Shown here: one piece after another, positions 8,512 through 16,809 of the stretch
How positions within the stretch are numbered: position 1 is the first letter of the stretch
Layout of the letters: every line of letters begins with the position of its first letter
Source of the DNA: Salinicola sp.
Lineage (GTDB): Bacteria > Pseudomonadota > Gammaproteobacteria > Pseudomonadales > Halomonadaceae
Length of the DNA: 33,970 nt
Direction of reading: 5' to 3'
Assembly (NCBI GenBank): GCA_002695065.1
Contig: NZNW01000046.1
Location: 1 to 33,970, forward strand
Made by a program: the position numbers and the translations under genes
The notes under the pieces: generated by a model
Database searches by the model: none
The model's input: only the letters and a program-made list of their open reading frames with translations
Told to the model about the DNA's origin: nothing

Positions 8512-9621
8512 ATGTCACAAGCGCATCCCCCATTCCGAGCCGATATCGTCGGCAGCTTTCTGCGTCCGCCGGCACTGAAGGAGGCCCGGGCCCTCTTCCA
8601 CCGGGGCGATATCGACGCCGCGGCGCTCAAGGCCGTCGAGGATCGGGAAATTCGCCAGGTGGTCGAGCAGCAGCAAGCCGCCGGCCTCGAGGTGGTGACC
8701 GACGGGGAGTTCCGGCGCGCCTGGTGGCACTTCGATTTTCTCGAGCGGCTCGATGGCGTCACCGGCTTCACCGGTGACCAGGGCATCCAGTTCCAGGGCG
8801 TGCAGACGGGTGCGAAACAGATCCGGGTCGACGGCAAGGTCGGCTTCGACGATACCCATCCGATGCTGGATCATTTCCGCTACCTGGCCAGCGTCGCCAG
8901 CGTCATGCCCAAGATGACGATCCCCAGCCCCAGCGTGCTGCACTTCCGCGGCGGCCGCAAGAAGATCGACAGCGGCGTCTACCCCAGCCTGGACGCCTTT
9001 TTCGCCGATACCGCCGACGCCTACCGCGACGCCGTTCGCGCCTTCTACGACGCCGGCTGTCGCTACCTGCAACTGGACGACACCGTGTGGGCCTATCTCT
9101 GCTCGGAAAAGGAGCTGCAGGCGGCCCGGGACCGCGGCGACGACCCCGATCGACTGCAGGCGATCTACGCCGAGATGCTCAATCACGCCCTGGCCGACAA
9201 GCCGGACGATCTCCACGTCTCGCTCCACGTCTGCCGCGGCAACTTCCGTTCCACCTGGATCAGCGAAGGCGGCTACGAGCCGGTGGCCGAGACGCTGTTC
9301 GGCAGGGTCGGCGTCGATGCCTGGTTCCTGGAGTACGACAGCGATCGCGCCGGCAGCTTCGACCCGCTGCGCTTCGTCCCGGAGGGCCATCAACAGGCGG
9401 TGCTGGGGCTGATCACCACCAAGGTGGGCGAGCTCGAGGACCCGCAGGCCATCAGAGCGCGTCTCGACGAAGCGACACGGTTCGTCGACAGGCGTCAGCT
9501 CTGCCTGAGCCCGCAGTGCGGCTTCGCCTCCACCGAAGAGGGCAACGAACTCGCCGAGCGGGCACAGTGGGACAAGGTGCGCCTGGTGGTCGACCTGGCC
9601 CGCGACTACTGGGGCGGGTGA
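8512..9621 (+). CDS. MetE C-terminal-like (YxjG/YxjH-type) methyltransferase
   Basis: 369 residues, a single barrel equivalent to the catalytic C-terminal half of cobalamin-independent methionine synthase; full MetE is about 750 residues. The zinc site is complete: H239 and C241 in SLHVCRGN, E274 in WFLEYDSDRAG, and C336 in SPQCGFAS. The N-terminal ADIVGSFLRP and VVTDGEFRR are typical of the YxjG/YxjH group. These proteins probably transfer a methyl group to homocysteine or a related thiol; whether folate or another methyl donor is used cannot be told. The start has GGAG eight bases before the ATG. It is transcribed away from the decarboxylase gene, converges with the alpha-glucosidase gene, and has a MetR-like site upstream. 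Confidence 0.85.
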   Translation: MSQAHPPFRADIVGSFLRPPALKEARALFHRGDIDAAALKAVEDREIRQVVEQQQAAGLEVVTDGEFRRAWWHFDFLERLDGVTGFTGDQGIQFQGVQTGAKQIRVDGKVGFDDTHPMLDHFRYLASVASVMPKMTIPSPSVLHFRGGRKKIDSGVYPSLDAFFADTADAYRDAVRAFYDAGCRYLQLDDTVWAYLCSEKELQAARDRGDDPDRLQAIYAEMLNHALADKPDDLHVSLHVCRGNFRSTWISEGGYEPVAETLFGRVGVDAWFLEYDSDRAGSFDPLRFVPEGHQQAVLGLITTKVGELEDPQAIRARLDEATRFVDRRQLCLSPQCGFASTEEGNELAERAQWDKVRLVVDLARDYWGG

Positions 9622-9648
9622 AACACTGACGAGGCCCGGCGCGCGGGC

Positions 9649-11397
9649 TCAGCCCTGCCGCGCGCCGCCCTCGTCCTGCCCCATCAGCGATCCCAGCAGC
9701 CGGCTGAGAAAGCCCTTGCGCTCGGGGTCGGGCTCCTGGTCAATCAACGCCCTCGGATCGATGCTGCTTCTGTCGATATGCACGAACGCCGCCTGGAAGG
9801 CAGGCAGGGTCAGCCCGCCACTCTCCAGACGCCCCGTGAACCCGGCCTGATAGACGATCTCGCCGGCACCGGCGGGCAGGGTGGTGAAGCGCGACTCGCT
9901 GGTGAGATTGAAGACCGCCAGGATCGCCTGGTCCCGGGAGACCCGCAGCCAGCCCAGCAGTTCGTCGTCGAAGTCGCTCAGGATCAAGGTGCCGTCGACC
10001 ATCGCCGGCTGCGACTTGCGCCAGTGCAGGAAGTCGCGCGTCACCCGCAGCGTGCTCCCCGCATCGGCGAGCTGCCGCTCCACCGACAGCTGGCGATGGT
10101 GGCCGTCCACCGGCAGCCAAGGCTCCATCGAGGTGAAGCCCCCGTACTCGCCGCTGGTCCAGGGCATCGGCGTACGGCAGCCGTCACGCCCCTTGTAATC
10201 CGGCCACAGCGCCAGCCCGTAGGGGTCGACCAGCCGCTCGTAGGGCACGTCCGCTTCCGGCAACCCCAACTCCTCGCCCTGATAGAGGCAGATGCTGCCG
10301 TAGAGCGAGCAGAGCATGACCGTCGCGACCTTGGCCACCAGCGGCCCGTGCTGCTCCAGGTTTTCGTGCTGGGTCCAGCGCGATACGACACGCATCACGT
10401 CGTGATTGGAGAGCGCCCAGCAGGGCCAGGCGTCGCCGGCGTAATACTGGAAATGCTCGATGATGTCGCGCAGCCGCTGGGCGCTGAACTCGGCATCGAA
10501 CAGGTCGAAGGTGTAGGCCATGTGCAGCCGATCGTTGCCGATGGTGTACTCGACCATGCGTTCCAGCGGACGATCGTCGGAGATCTCCCCCACCGTCATG
10601 GTGCCGGGGTACTCGTCCATCAGTGAACGCAGTTCGCCCAGGAAACCGAGATTCTCCGGCTGGCTGATATCGAACTGGTGGCGCTGCATCGAATAGGGGT
10701 TCGATGCCGGTACGCTGGGCGTCTTGAGCTCACCGCTGCCGAGGGCCGGATTGTCCTGCAGCGCCAGGCTGTGAAAGTAGAAATTCGAGGTGTCCAGACG
10801 GAAACCGTCGACACCGAGATCGAGCCAGAAACGGGCGTTGTCGAGCTGCTCCTTGCGCACCGCCGGATTGTGGAAGTTGAGATCCGGCTGGCAGGAGAGG
10901 AAGTTGTGCAGGTAGTACTGGCGGCGCCGGCTGTCGAAGGTCCAGGCGCTGCCGCTGAAGAAGGAGAGCCAGTTGTTGGGCGGCGTGCCATCGGGCTTGG
11001 GATCGGCCCAGACGTACCAGTCGGATTTCTGGTTCTCCCGCGAGCTGCGACTCTGGATGAACCAGTGGTGCTGATCCGAGGTGTGACTGAGCACCAGGTC
11101 GATGATCACTTTCAGTCCCAGCCCGTGGGCCCGCTCGAGCAGCATCTGGAAATCGTGGAAGGAGCCGAACATCGGGTCGACGCCGCGATAGTCGGTGACG
11201 TCATAGCCGAAATCCTTCATCGGCGAAGGAAAGAACGGCGAAATCCAGATCGCATCGACACCCAGTTCGGCCACGTAGTCCAGTTTCGCGGTGATGCCGG
11301 GCAGGTCGCCGATGCCATCGCCGCGGGCATCCATGAAGCTTCTGGGGTAGATCTGATAGATGACGCTGCCACGCCACCATTGGGTCGAATCGGACAT
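9649..11397 (-). CDS. GH13 alpha-glucosidase with extended C-terminus
   Basis: 582 residues. It hydrolyses terminal alpha-glucosidic bonds of small sugars and may transglucosylate. The sequence closely follows the Halomonas sp. H11 type: WWRGSVIYQIYPRSF at the start, nucleophile D202 and T203 in GFRLDTSNF, acid/base E271 in TVGEISDD, and transition-state stabiliser D333 in SNHDVMR, all at the positions I recall for that enzyme (about 538 residues). There is no signal peptide, so it acts in the cytoplasm. About 40 extra C-terminal residues, charged with a short amphipathic stretch (KGFLSRLLGSLMGQ), are not part of the catalytic fold. Start is ATG 11397 after GGGGA; the frame to 11472 lacks family sequence. 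No sugar transporter is adjacent. Confidence 0.9.
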   Translation of the reverse strand: MSDSTQWWRGSVIYQIYPRSFMDARGDGIGDLPGITAKLDYVAELGVDAIWISPFFPSPMKDFGYDVTDYRGVDPMFGSFHDFQMLLERAHGLGLKVIIDLVLSHTSDQHHWFIQSRSSRENQKSDWYVWADPKPDGTPPNNWLSFFSGSAWTFDSRRRQYYLHNFLSCQPDLNFHNPAVRKEQLDNARFWLDLGVDGFRLDTSNFYFHSLALQDNPALGSGELKTPSVPASNPYSMQRHQFDISQPENLGFLGELRSLMDEYPGTMTVGEISDDRPLERMVEYTIGNDRLHMAYTFDLFDAEFSAQRLRDIIEHFQYYAGDAWPCWALSNHDVMRVVSRWTQHENLEQHGPLVAKVATVMLCSLYGSICLYQGEELGLPEADVPYERLVDPYGLALWPDYKGRDGCRTPMPWTSGEYGGFTSMEPWLPVDGHHRQLSVERQLADAGSTLRVTRDFLHWRKSQPAMVDGTLILSDFDDELLGWLRVSRDQAILAVFNLTSESRFTTLPAGAGEIVYQAGFTGRLESGGLTLPAFQAAFVHIDRSSIDPRALIDQEPDPERKGFLSRLLGSLMGQDEGGARQG

Positions 11398-11525
11398 GCG
11401 AGTCCCCGTGTTGGTGTCATCTATTTCACGCCGGTGACGATCGGCCAGCGACGACGACGCCCGGCCAGGCATGAGAGCCAGCCCCAGGCGCCATTATCAG
11501 CCTAACGTTACTCGAGCGTCGGACG

Positions 11526-12935
11526 CTACTCGTCCGCCAGCGCCGGCAGCAGCACTTTCACCTTGCGCGTCAGGGTATTGCGCCCCCATCCCAGCAGCTC
11601 GGCAGCCTCCCCCTTGCGCCCGCCGGTATGCTTCAAGGCGGTCTCGATCAGGATGCGTTCGAAATCCGGCACCGCCTCCTCGAGCAGGTGCGTGTGCCCC
11701 GAGGCCAGGGCCCGATCCGCCCACTCGCGAAACGCGTTGCGCCAGTCACCGCTTGGCGCCTCGGTCCCCTCGAGCTCGCGTAGTTCCGGCGGCAGGTCGT
11801 CGACCAGTACCTCCCGGCCGGACGCCATCACCGTGAGCCAGCGACAGGTGTTCTCCAACTGGCGCACGTTGCCGGGCCAGGGGAGACGCGTCAGATGCGT
11901 CTCGGCGTCCCTGGTCAGAACCTTGGGTTCGGCCGAGAGCTCCTTGGCGGCTTCGGCGAGGAAATGCTGGGCCAGCCGCGGAATGTCCTCGCGGCGCTCC
12001 GACAGACGGGGCAGGTGAACGCGAATCACATTGAGACGATGGAAGAGATCCTCGCGAAAGCGCCCTTCCGTCACCAGTTTCTCCAGGTTCTGGTGGGTCG
12101 CGGCGATGATCCGCACATCGACCTTGACCGGCACGTGGCCGCCGACCCGGTAGAATTCGCCATCCGCCAGCACGCGCAACAGCCGCGTCTGCGTATCGGC
12201 GGGCATGTCGCCGATCTCGTCCAGGAACAGCGTGCCGCCGTCGGCCTGCTCGAAACGCCCGCGCCGCTGGGCGGCGGCGCCGGTGAAGGCGCCCTTTTCA
12301 TGGCCGAACAGCTCCGACTCCATCAGGTCCTTGGGGATCGCCGCCATGTTGAGCGCGATGAAGGGATGGCCACTGCGCGGGCTGTGCTGGTGCAGTGCCT
12401 GGGCGACCCGCTCCTTGCCGGTGCCCGACTCTCCGTTGATCAGTACCGTGATGTGCGACTGCGACAGCCGGCCGATGGCGCGAAAGACCTCCTGCATCGC
12501 CGGCGCCTCGCCGATGATCTCGGCGGAGAGCCCTTCCGGCATCGCCGCCGGCGAACGCCGCTCGCGGGCGTGGGCAACGCCTCGTCGCACCAGCGCCAGC
12601 GCATCGTCCACATCGAACGGCTTGGGCAGATACTCGAAGGCGCCGCCCTGGTAGGACGCGACCGCGCTATCCAGGTCCGAATGCGCCGTCATCACGATCA
12701 CCGGCAGATCGGGATGCATCTCGCGCACCCTGGCCATCAGGTCGAGACCGTCGAGCCCCGGCATGCGGATGTCGGTCAAAAGCACGTCCGGCGGCTGCCG
12801 CTCGATCGCTTCGAGTGCCGCGTCGGCACGTTCGAAGGATTGCACCTCGAGATCCGGCTGTGCCAGCGCCCTTTCCAGGACCCAGCGGATCGCACGATCG
12901 TCATCGACGATCGCGATACGGGCGACTTCAGTCAT
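11526..12935 (-). CDS. ntrC: nitrogen response regulator NtrC (NR(I))
   Basis: 469 residues, the usual NtrC length. The receiver domain holds the phospho-acceptor D55 (LLTDIRMPG) with T83 and K105. The AAA+ domain has Walker A GESGTGKE at 168-175, the sigma-54-contacting GAFTGA at 215-220 and Walker B GGTLFLDEIGD at about 233-243. The C-terminal helix-turn-helix (TGGRKGEAAELLGWGRNTLTR) binds enhancer sites. When phosphorylated by NtrB under nitrogen limitation it activates sigma-54 promoters. A GGAG precedes the ATG by seven bases. It lies 108 bases after ntrB on the same strand, and NtrC-type sites are readable upstream of both ntrB and glnA. Confidence 0.95.
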   Translation of the reverse strand: MTEVARIAIVDDDRAIRWVLERALAQPDLEVQSFERADAALEAIERQPPDVLLTDIRMPGLDGLDLMARVREMHPDLPVIVMTAHSDLDSAVASYQGGAFEYLPKPFDVDDALALVRRGVAHARERRSPAAMPEGLSAEIIGEAPAMQEVFRAIGRLSQSHITVLINGESGTGKERVAQALHQHSPRSGHPFIALNMAAIPKDLMESELFGHEKGAFTGAAAQRRGRFEQADGGTLFLDEIGDMPADTQTRLLRVLADGEFYRVGGHVPVKVDVRIIAATHQNLEKLVTEGRFREDLFHRLNVIRVHLPRLSERREDIPRLAQHFLAEAAKELSAEPKVLTRDAETHLTRLPWPGNVRQLENTCRWLTVMASGREVLVDDLPPELRELEGTEAPSGDWRNAFREWADRALASGHTHLLEEAVPDFERILIETALKHTGGRKGEAAELLGWGRNTLTRKVKVLLPALADE

Positions 12936-13043
12936 GGCAGTTCTCCAGCAGAACGGTGAATCGCGCGCCTGGCGGCGTCGGCGTGGCCCGCGCGCTCACC
13001 CTGGCGGGCCTCCACGCACGCAGCCAAGAGTGGGCCGACACGC

Positions 13044-14099
13044 TCACTGTGGCGCCTCGAAAGGGATCAATAACCGGAATTCCGTGACCCCCGGATGGGG
13101 TTCGCACTCGATCAGGCCCTGGTGCTGGTGCAGGATCGACTGCGCGATCGACAACCCCAGGCCACTGCCCTCCGCACGCCCGGAGACCATCGGGAAGAAC
13201 AGGGTCTCGCGAATGTGCTCGGGAATGCCGGGGCCGTTATCCACCACCGCGACCTCGCACACCAGGCGGTGGCGCTCGGCACCGAGGGTGAACTGACGGC
13301 GAACGCGAGTCCGCAGCAGCAGGCGCGGCTCGGCGGTACCGAACTCCTCCATCGCCTGGACCGCGTTGCGCGCGATGTTGAGCACCGCCTGGATCAGCTG
13401 CGCCTCGTCGCCGACCAGATCCGGCATGCTGGGATCGTAGTCGCGCTCGAAGCGCAACCGATGATGCTCCACCTCGAGCAGTGCCCGCACCCGCTCGAGC
13501 ACCTTGTGCACATTGAAGGGTTCGTGACGCACCAGCGTGTTGGGGCCGAGCATGCGGTCGACCAGATCCCGCAGACGGTCCGCCTCCTCGACGATGATCC
13601 GGGTGAACTCGGTGAGCTGCGGGTCGGGAAGATCGCGCTCCAGCAGCTGCGCGGCGCCGCGGATTCCCCCCAGCGGATTCTTGACCTCGTGGGCGAGACC
13701 GCGCATCAGTACCTTGACCGTCTCCTGCCGCGCGATCAGGGCCTCCTCCCGCGAGATGCGGAGCAATCGATCCCGCGGCTCGATCTCCAGCAGCAGCTCG
13801 CGACTGGTGATCGGTGTCGCGGTGAAGTCCACCGTGATCACGTCGCCGGCGCCGAGCACCAGCGCCGCTTCCCGCTGCGTGTAAGGATGAAACTCCTGCA
13901 TCGCCTTGAACAGGACCTGGCGAACGCTGCCGTCCTCGCCATTCAGGCACTCCAGCCACTGACCGACGACACGGGGCCGGCTGGCGGCGAGCAGTGCCTC
14001 GGCCGCCGGATTGAGCCAGCGCACGTGGAGCCGCTCGTCGAGTAGCAGGACGGCGGTCGTCAGGTGCTCCAGCAAACGTTGATACATGCGTCGTTCCAT
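13044..14099 (-). CDS. ntrB: nitrogen sensor histidine kinase NtrB (NR(II))
   Basis: 351 residues. An N-terminal PAS domain (about 8-110) is followed by the H-box LAHEVKNPLGGIRGAAQLL with phospho-histidine H137, then the N-box LNIARNAVQAM, G1 DNGPGIP and G2 GSGLGLSIAQ of the kinase domain. No membrane span, so it is cytosolic and expected to answer to the PII protein. It phosphorylates and dephosphorylates NtrC. I place the start at 14099 rather than 14144 because a sigma-54 promoter at 14129-14142 would put the transcript start near 14118. No strong Shine-Dalgarno sequence is present, and the ATG at 14087 with GGAA upstream remains possible. Confidence 0.93.
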   Translation of the reverse strand: MERRMYQRLLEHLTTAVLLLDERLHVRWLNPAAEALLAASRPRVVGQWLECLNGEDGSVRQVLFKAMQEFHPYTQREAALVLGAGDVITVDFTATPITSRELLLEIEPRDRLLRISREEALIARQETVKVLMRGLAHEVKNPLGGIRGAAQLLERDLPDPQLTEFTRIIVEEADRLRDLVDRMLGPNTLVRHEPFNVHKVLERVRALLEVEHHRLRFERDYDPSMPDLVGDEAQLIQAVLNIARNAVQAMEEFGTAEPRLLLRTRVRRQFTLGAERHRLVCEVAVVDNGPGIPEHIRETLFFPMVSGRAEGSGLGLSIAQSILHQHQGLIECEPHPGVTEFRLLIPFEAPQ

Positions 14100-14128
14100 C
14101 GTGGTGATCCGGTATGTGCTTATACAGT

Positions 14129-14142
14129 GCAAAAACCGCGCC
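14129..14142 (-). promoter_or_regulatory. sigma-54 promoter of ntrBC
   Basis: On the minus strand TGGCGCGGTTTTTGCA has the invariant GG and GC with exactly ten bases between, and T-rich bases before the -12 GC. Transcription would begin near 14118, about 19 bases before the ntrB ATG. An NtrC-type palindrome stands about 85 bases upstream of that point. Confidence 0.65.
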
Positions 14143-14195
14143 ACTCCCCAATTTTGCCCACCTGCGAGGAGGTCCCGATGAAAAGCGGGATTTCA

Positions 14196-14212
14196 TTCAC
14201 CAAAATAGTGCA
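14196..14212. promoter_or_regulatory. NtrC-binding site upstream of ntrB
   Basis: On the minus strand TGCACTATTTTGGTGAA differs from the TGCAC...GGTGCA consensus at one outer base, and closely resembles the enterobacterial glnA sites as I recall them. Its distance from the sigma-54 promoter suits an enhancer acting by DNA looping, so ntrBC would be autoregulated. Confidence 0.65.
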
Positions 14213-14242
14213 AACGCTAAAGGCTATGCCTGCGGATCGGGA

Positions 14243-14830
14243 TTACCCATGCGGTCGGGACGACTTTCCACGATCGGGATTATTGGGATTGGCCGGCAGG
14301 TTGACGCTGGCACGCTGCACGTAGAGGGTCACCGGCGGCGTGGACAGCCGCACCTGTCCTCGAGCATCGACCAGCTCGGCCTGAAGCCGATGCTCGCCTC
14401 GCGACAATTGGCTCAGCACGAAGACGCTGGTGTGCATGGGCGACTGGCTCACCTTGTCGTCCACCCTGAGCTGGACGCGGTCACCCCGCTGCAGCGCGGG
14501 CTCGATCGCCAATTTCACCTGGACGGTTCCCGCCTGTCCGGTCGGCAGCGTCTGCTGGTCTCCCGGACTGGTGATCACGAAACGCTCGTACTCGACCGCA
14601 GCCGCCTCGGGCGCGACCGAACGATGAGGGTTCGCGCGTGTCTCGCCCCCGGTGGGGTCGACCACCGTGATCGGCTTGAGATCGACGCGCGTGCCCGCCC
14701 CCGGCTCGTCGCTGTAGACCACGTTACCCGCAGCGTCGACATGTCGATAGACCGGCGCCGCCATCACGGGCGAGGCGGCCCAGACCACCAGGCAAATCGA
14801 TATCACCGATACCATCGTCCCCATTTGCAT
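14243..14830 (-). CDS. secreted DUF4124-domain protein
   Basis: 195 residues. A signal peptide (about 1-25, ending VMAAP) is followed by the short DUF4124 motif VYRHVDAAGNVVYSDEPGAG. The rest looks like an Ig-like beta domain (FVITSPGDQQTLP ... GEHRLQAELVDARGQVRLSTPPVTLYV). Many gammaproteobacteria carry such a gene beside glnA and ntrB, but its function is not known. It would act in the periplasm or at the envelope. The start ATG follows GGGAG at about nine bases; the in-frame ATG at 14815 would shorten the signal sequence. It lies after the glnA terminator on the same strand. Confidence 0.8.
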   Translation of the reverse strand: MQMGTMVSVISICLVVWAASPVMAAPVYRHVDAAGNVVYSDEPGAGTRVDLKPITVVDPTGGETRANPHRSVAPEAAAVEYERFVITSPGDQQTLPTGQAGTVQVKLAIEPALQRGDRVQLRVDDKVSQSPMHTSVFVLSQLSRGEHRLQAELVDARGQVRLSTPPVTLYVQRASVNLPANPNNPDRGKSSRPHG

Positions 14831-14922
14831 CAGCGCCAGCTCCCATGTCGATCACCCTGTTATCGGCCGGCGGCCTCGCCCCTTCACCTGCCCGGTGGCC
14901 CTTTCGCGGAGACCTCCTCACG

Positions 14923-14948
14923 AAAAAGCCCCACCGAAGTGGGGCTTT
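14923..14948 (-). terminator. rho-independent terminator of glnA
   Basis: Perfect 10-bp arms at 14925-14934 and 14939-14948 close a 4-base loop (TTCG on the minus strand). Read on the minus strand the stem runs into TTTTTCGT, 30 bases after the glnA stop. A textbook terminator. Confidence 0.9.
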
Positions 14949-14977
14949 CCGTCAGGCCTGGGAGCGGGATTCGATCC

Positions 14978-16384
14978 TCAGACGCTGTAGTACAGGTCGA
15001 ACTCGACCGGATGCGTCGACAGGCGCAGGCGCTCGACGTCTTCACTCTTCAGCTCGATGTAGGCATCGAGCATCTCGTCGGTAAAGACGCCACCCTCGGT
15101 CAGGAAGGCGCGATCGGCATCCAGCGCTTCCAGTGCCTGGTCGAGGCTGGTCGCCACGGTGGGCACCTTCTTGCCCTCTTCCGGCGGCAGGTCGTACAAG
15201 TTCTTGTCCATGGCGTCGCCAGGATGGATCTTGTTCTTGATACCGTCGATACCGGCCATCAGCATGGCCGCGAAAGCCAGGTACGGGTTGGCGGTCGGGT
15301 CGGGGAAGCGGCACTCGACGCGCTTGCCTTTCGGGCTGGCGGTATAAGGAATACGGATCGAGGCAGAGCGGTTGCGCGCGCTGTAGGCGAGCATGACCGG
15401 CGCTTCGAAACCCGGCACCAGGCGCTTGTAGGAGTTGGTCGACGCATTGGTGAAGGCGTTCAGGGCGCGTGCATGCTTGATGATGCCGCCGATGTAGTAC
15501 AGCGCCATCTCGGACAGGCCGGCGTACTCGTCACCCGCGAACTGGTTGGAGCCATCCTTCCAGAACGACTGGTGGACGTGCATGCCGGAGCCGTTGTCGC
15601 CCACCAGCGGCTTGGGCATGAAAGTGGCCGTCTTGCCGTAGGCGTGAGCGACGTTGTGCACCACGTACTTGAGCTGCTGCACCTCGTCGGCCTTCTTCAC
15701 CAGCGTGTTGAACTTGACGCCGATCTCGTTCTGGCCGGCATTCGCCACTTCGTGGTGATGCACTTCGACTTCCTGGCCAACGGCCTGCAGCGTGTTGCAC
15801 ATGGCGCTGCGGATGTCGTGGAAGCTGTCGACCGGCGGCACGGGGAAGTAACCACCCTTGACCCGCGGACGGTGCGCCAGGTTGCCACCTTCGACCTGAC
15901 GGTCGGTGGACCAGGCACCCTCTTCGGAAGAGATCTTGTACATGGAGCCCTCGATATCGGACTTCCAGTGCACCTCGTCGAAGATGAAGAATTCGGGCTC
16001 CGGGCCGAAGAAAGCGGTGTCGCCCAGGCCGGTGCTGGCCAGGTAGGCCTCGGCACGCTTGGCGATGGAGCGCGGATCGCGCTCGTAACCCTGCATCGTT
16101 GCCGGCTCGATGATGTCGCAGCGCAGGATCAGCGTGGAGTCTTCGGTGAACGGATCGAGGAAGGCGGTGCCATCTTCCGGACGCAGAATCATGTCGGACT
16201 CGTTGATGCCCTTCCAGCCTTCGATGGAAGATCCATCGAACATCTGGCCGTCCTCGAAGAATTCCGCATCGACGGCGCTGGCAGGAATCGTGACGTGCTG
16301 CTCCTTGCCCTTGGTGTCGGTAAAGCGCAGATCCACCCACTTGACGTCGTGTTCTTCGATAAGGGCGAGGGTTTTCTCAGACAT
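14978..16384 (-). CDS. glnA: type I glutamine synthetase
   Basis: 468 residues, the exact usual length of bacterial GSI. It makes glutamine from glutamate, ammonia and ATP as a cytoplasmic dodecamer. Visible are the N-terminal FDGSSIEGW latch region, the catalytic-domain segments [17 protein letters not shown] and [12 protein letters not shown], and the adenylylation loop [10 protein letters not shown], whose Tyr falls at residue 397, the site modified by GlnE. So both covalent control and NtrC control are expected. The start at 16384 lies after GGAGGA; the extension to 16435 is not conserved. It has its own sigma-54 promoter, upstream NtrC sites and a strong terminator. Confidence 0.97.
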   Translation of the reverse strand: MSEKTLALIEEHDVKWVDLRFTDTKGKEQHVTIPASAVDAEFFEDGQMFDGSSIEGWKGINESDMILRPEDGTAFLDPFTEDSTLILRCDIIEPATMQGYERDPRSIAKRAEAYLASTGLGDTAFFGPEPEFFIFDEVHWKSDIEGSMYKISSEEGAWSTDRQVEGGNLAHRPRVKGGYFPVPPVDSFHDIRSAMCNTLQAVGQEVEVHHHEVANAGQNEIGVKFNTLVKKADEVQQLKYVVHNVAHAYGKTATFMPKPLVGDNGSGMHVHQSFWKDGSNQFAGDEYAGLSEMALYYIGGIIKHARALNAFTNASTNSYKRLVPGFEAPVMLAYSARNRSASIRIPYTASPKGKRVECRFPDPTANPYLAFAAMLMAGIDGIKNKIHPGDAMDKNLYDLPPEEGKKVPTVATSLDQALEALDADRAFLTEGGVFTDEMLDAYIELKSEDVERLRLSTHPVEFDLYYSV

Positions 16385-16510
16385 GTTGTCCTCCACTGTG
16401 AGCCATGGCTCGATTCGTTGGCGAATATCCAACACCGTTTTGTGGCGTGCGTGTTTTGTAGCACGAAGTCGGCGCTCTTGCCCACGCGCACACCGTTTTT
16501 ACATGACCAT

Positions 16511-16524
16511 GCAGAGAATGTGCC
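16511..16524 (-). promoter_or_regulatory. sigma-54 promoter of glnA
   Basis: On the minus strand TTGGCACATTCTCTGCA matches the TGGCAC-N5-TTGCA consensus well, with GG and GC separated by ten bases. Transcription would start near 16500, leaving a leader of about 115 bases before glnA. It is the equivalent of enterobacterial glnAp2. Confidence 0.8.
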
Positions 16525-16654
16525 AAAATGAGGCAAGGCGCAGCAGGGCGTTAATAAGCGTTTGATAAGCATGATGTTATCGAGGGGACAGCGGGCCGCG
16601 GCGGGCGCCACCCCGTGCATCATCATCGATGAGCCGAGGTTTCAGACCGCCAAA

Positions 16655-16671
16655 AGCACCAACCTGGTGCA
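16655..16671. promoter_or_regulatory. strong NtrC-binding site upstream of glnA
   Basis: AGCACCAACCTGGTGCA is an almost perfect GCACC-N5-GGTGC palindrome, the NtrC enhancer type. It lies about 160 bases upstream of the predicted sigma-54 start, at a fitting enhancer distance within the 425-bp gap between glnA and the deacetylase-like gene. Confidence 0.75.
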
Positions 16672-16685
16672 TACACTTACCCCTC

Positions 16686-16702
16686 TGCACCAAAAGAGAA
16701 AG
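16686..16702. promoter_or_regulatory. second, half-conserved NtrC site
   Basis: The half-site TGCACC (16686-16691) is intact but its partner half has decayed. The site centre is 31 bases from the strong site, about three helical turns and close to the spacing I recall between the two E. coli glnA enhancers. Paired sites favour NtrC oligomer assembly. Confidence 0.4.
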
Positions 16703-16809
16703 CGGACAAATCCTCTCCGGAACCTTTGCCGAAAATCGATAGGCAACGGATACTGTGGGCAAAGGCCATGTTTCGATGGCGACCGATGACTCGAGTGATG
16801 GAATGACCC

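Noticed and set aside
11516-11528. Small palindrome at the ntrC stop as a terminator
   Set aside because: Six-base arms around one base cannot form a stable hairpin and no T tract follows.
13001-13013. 13-base match between a CRISPR spacer (28522-28534) and the ntrB-ntrC gap
   Set aside because: Short, GC-rich and outside the expected seed end; consistent with chance, not evidence of self-targeting.
14113-14129. Second NtrC-like site near ntrB (TGTGCTTATACAGTGCA)
   Set aside because: Its GCAC halves are direct rather than inverted repeats, and it overlaps the predicted transcript start.
14114-16531. 805-codon plus-strand frame
   Set aside because: It lies opposite glnA and the DUF4124 gene, both with clear motifs, and its composition is shadow-like.
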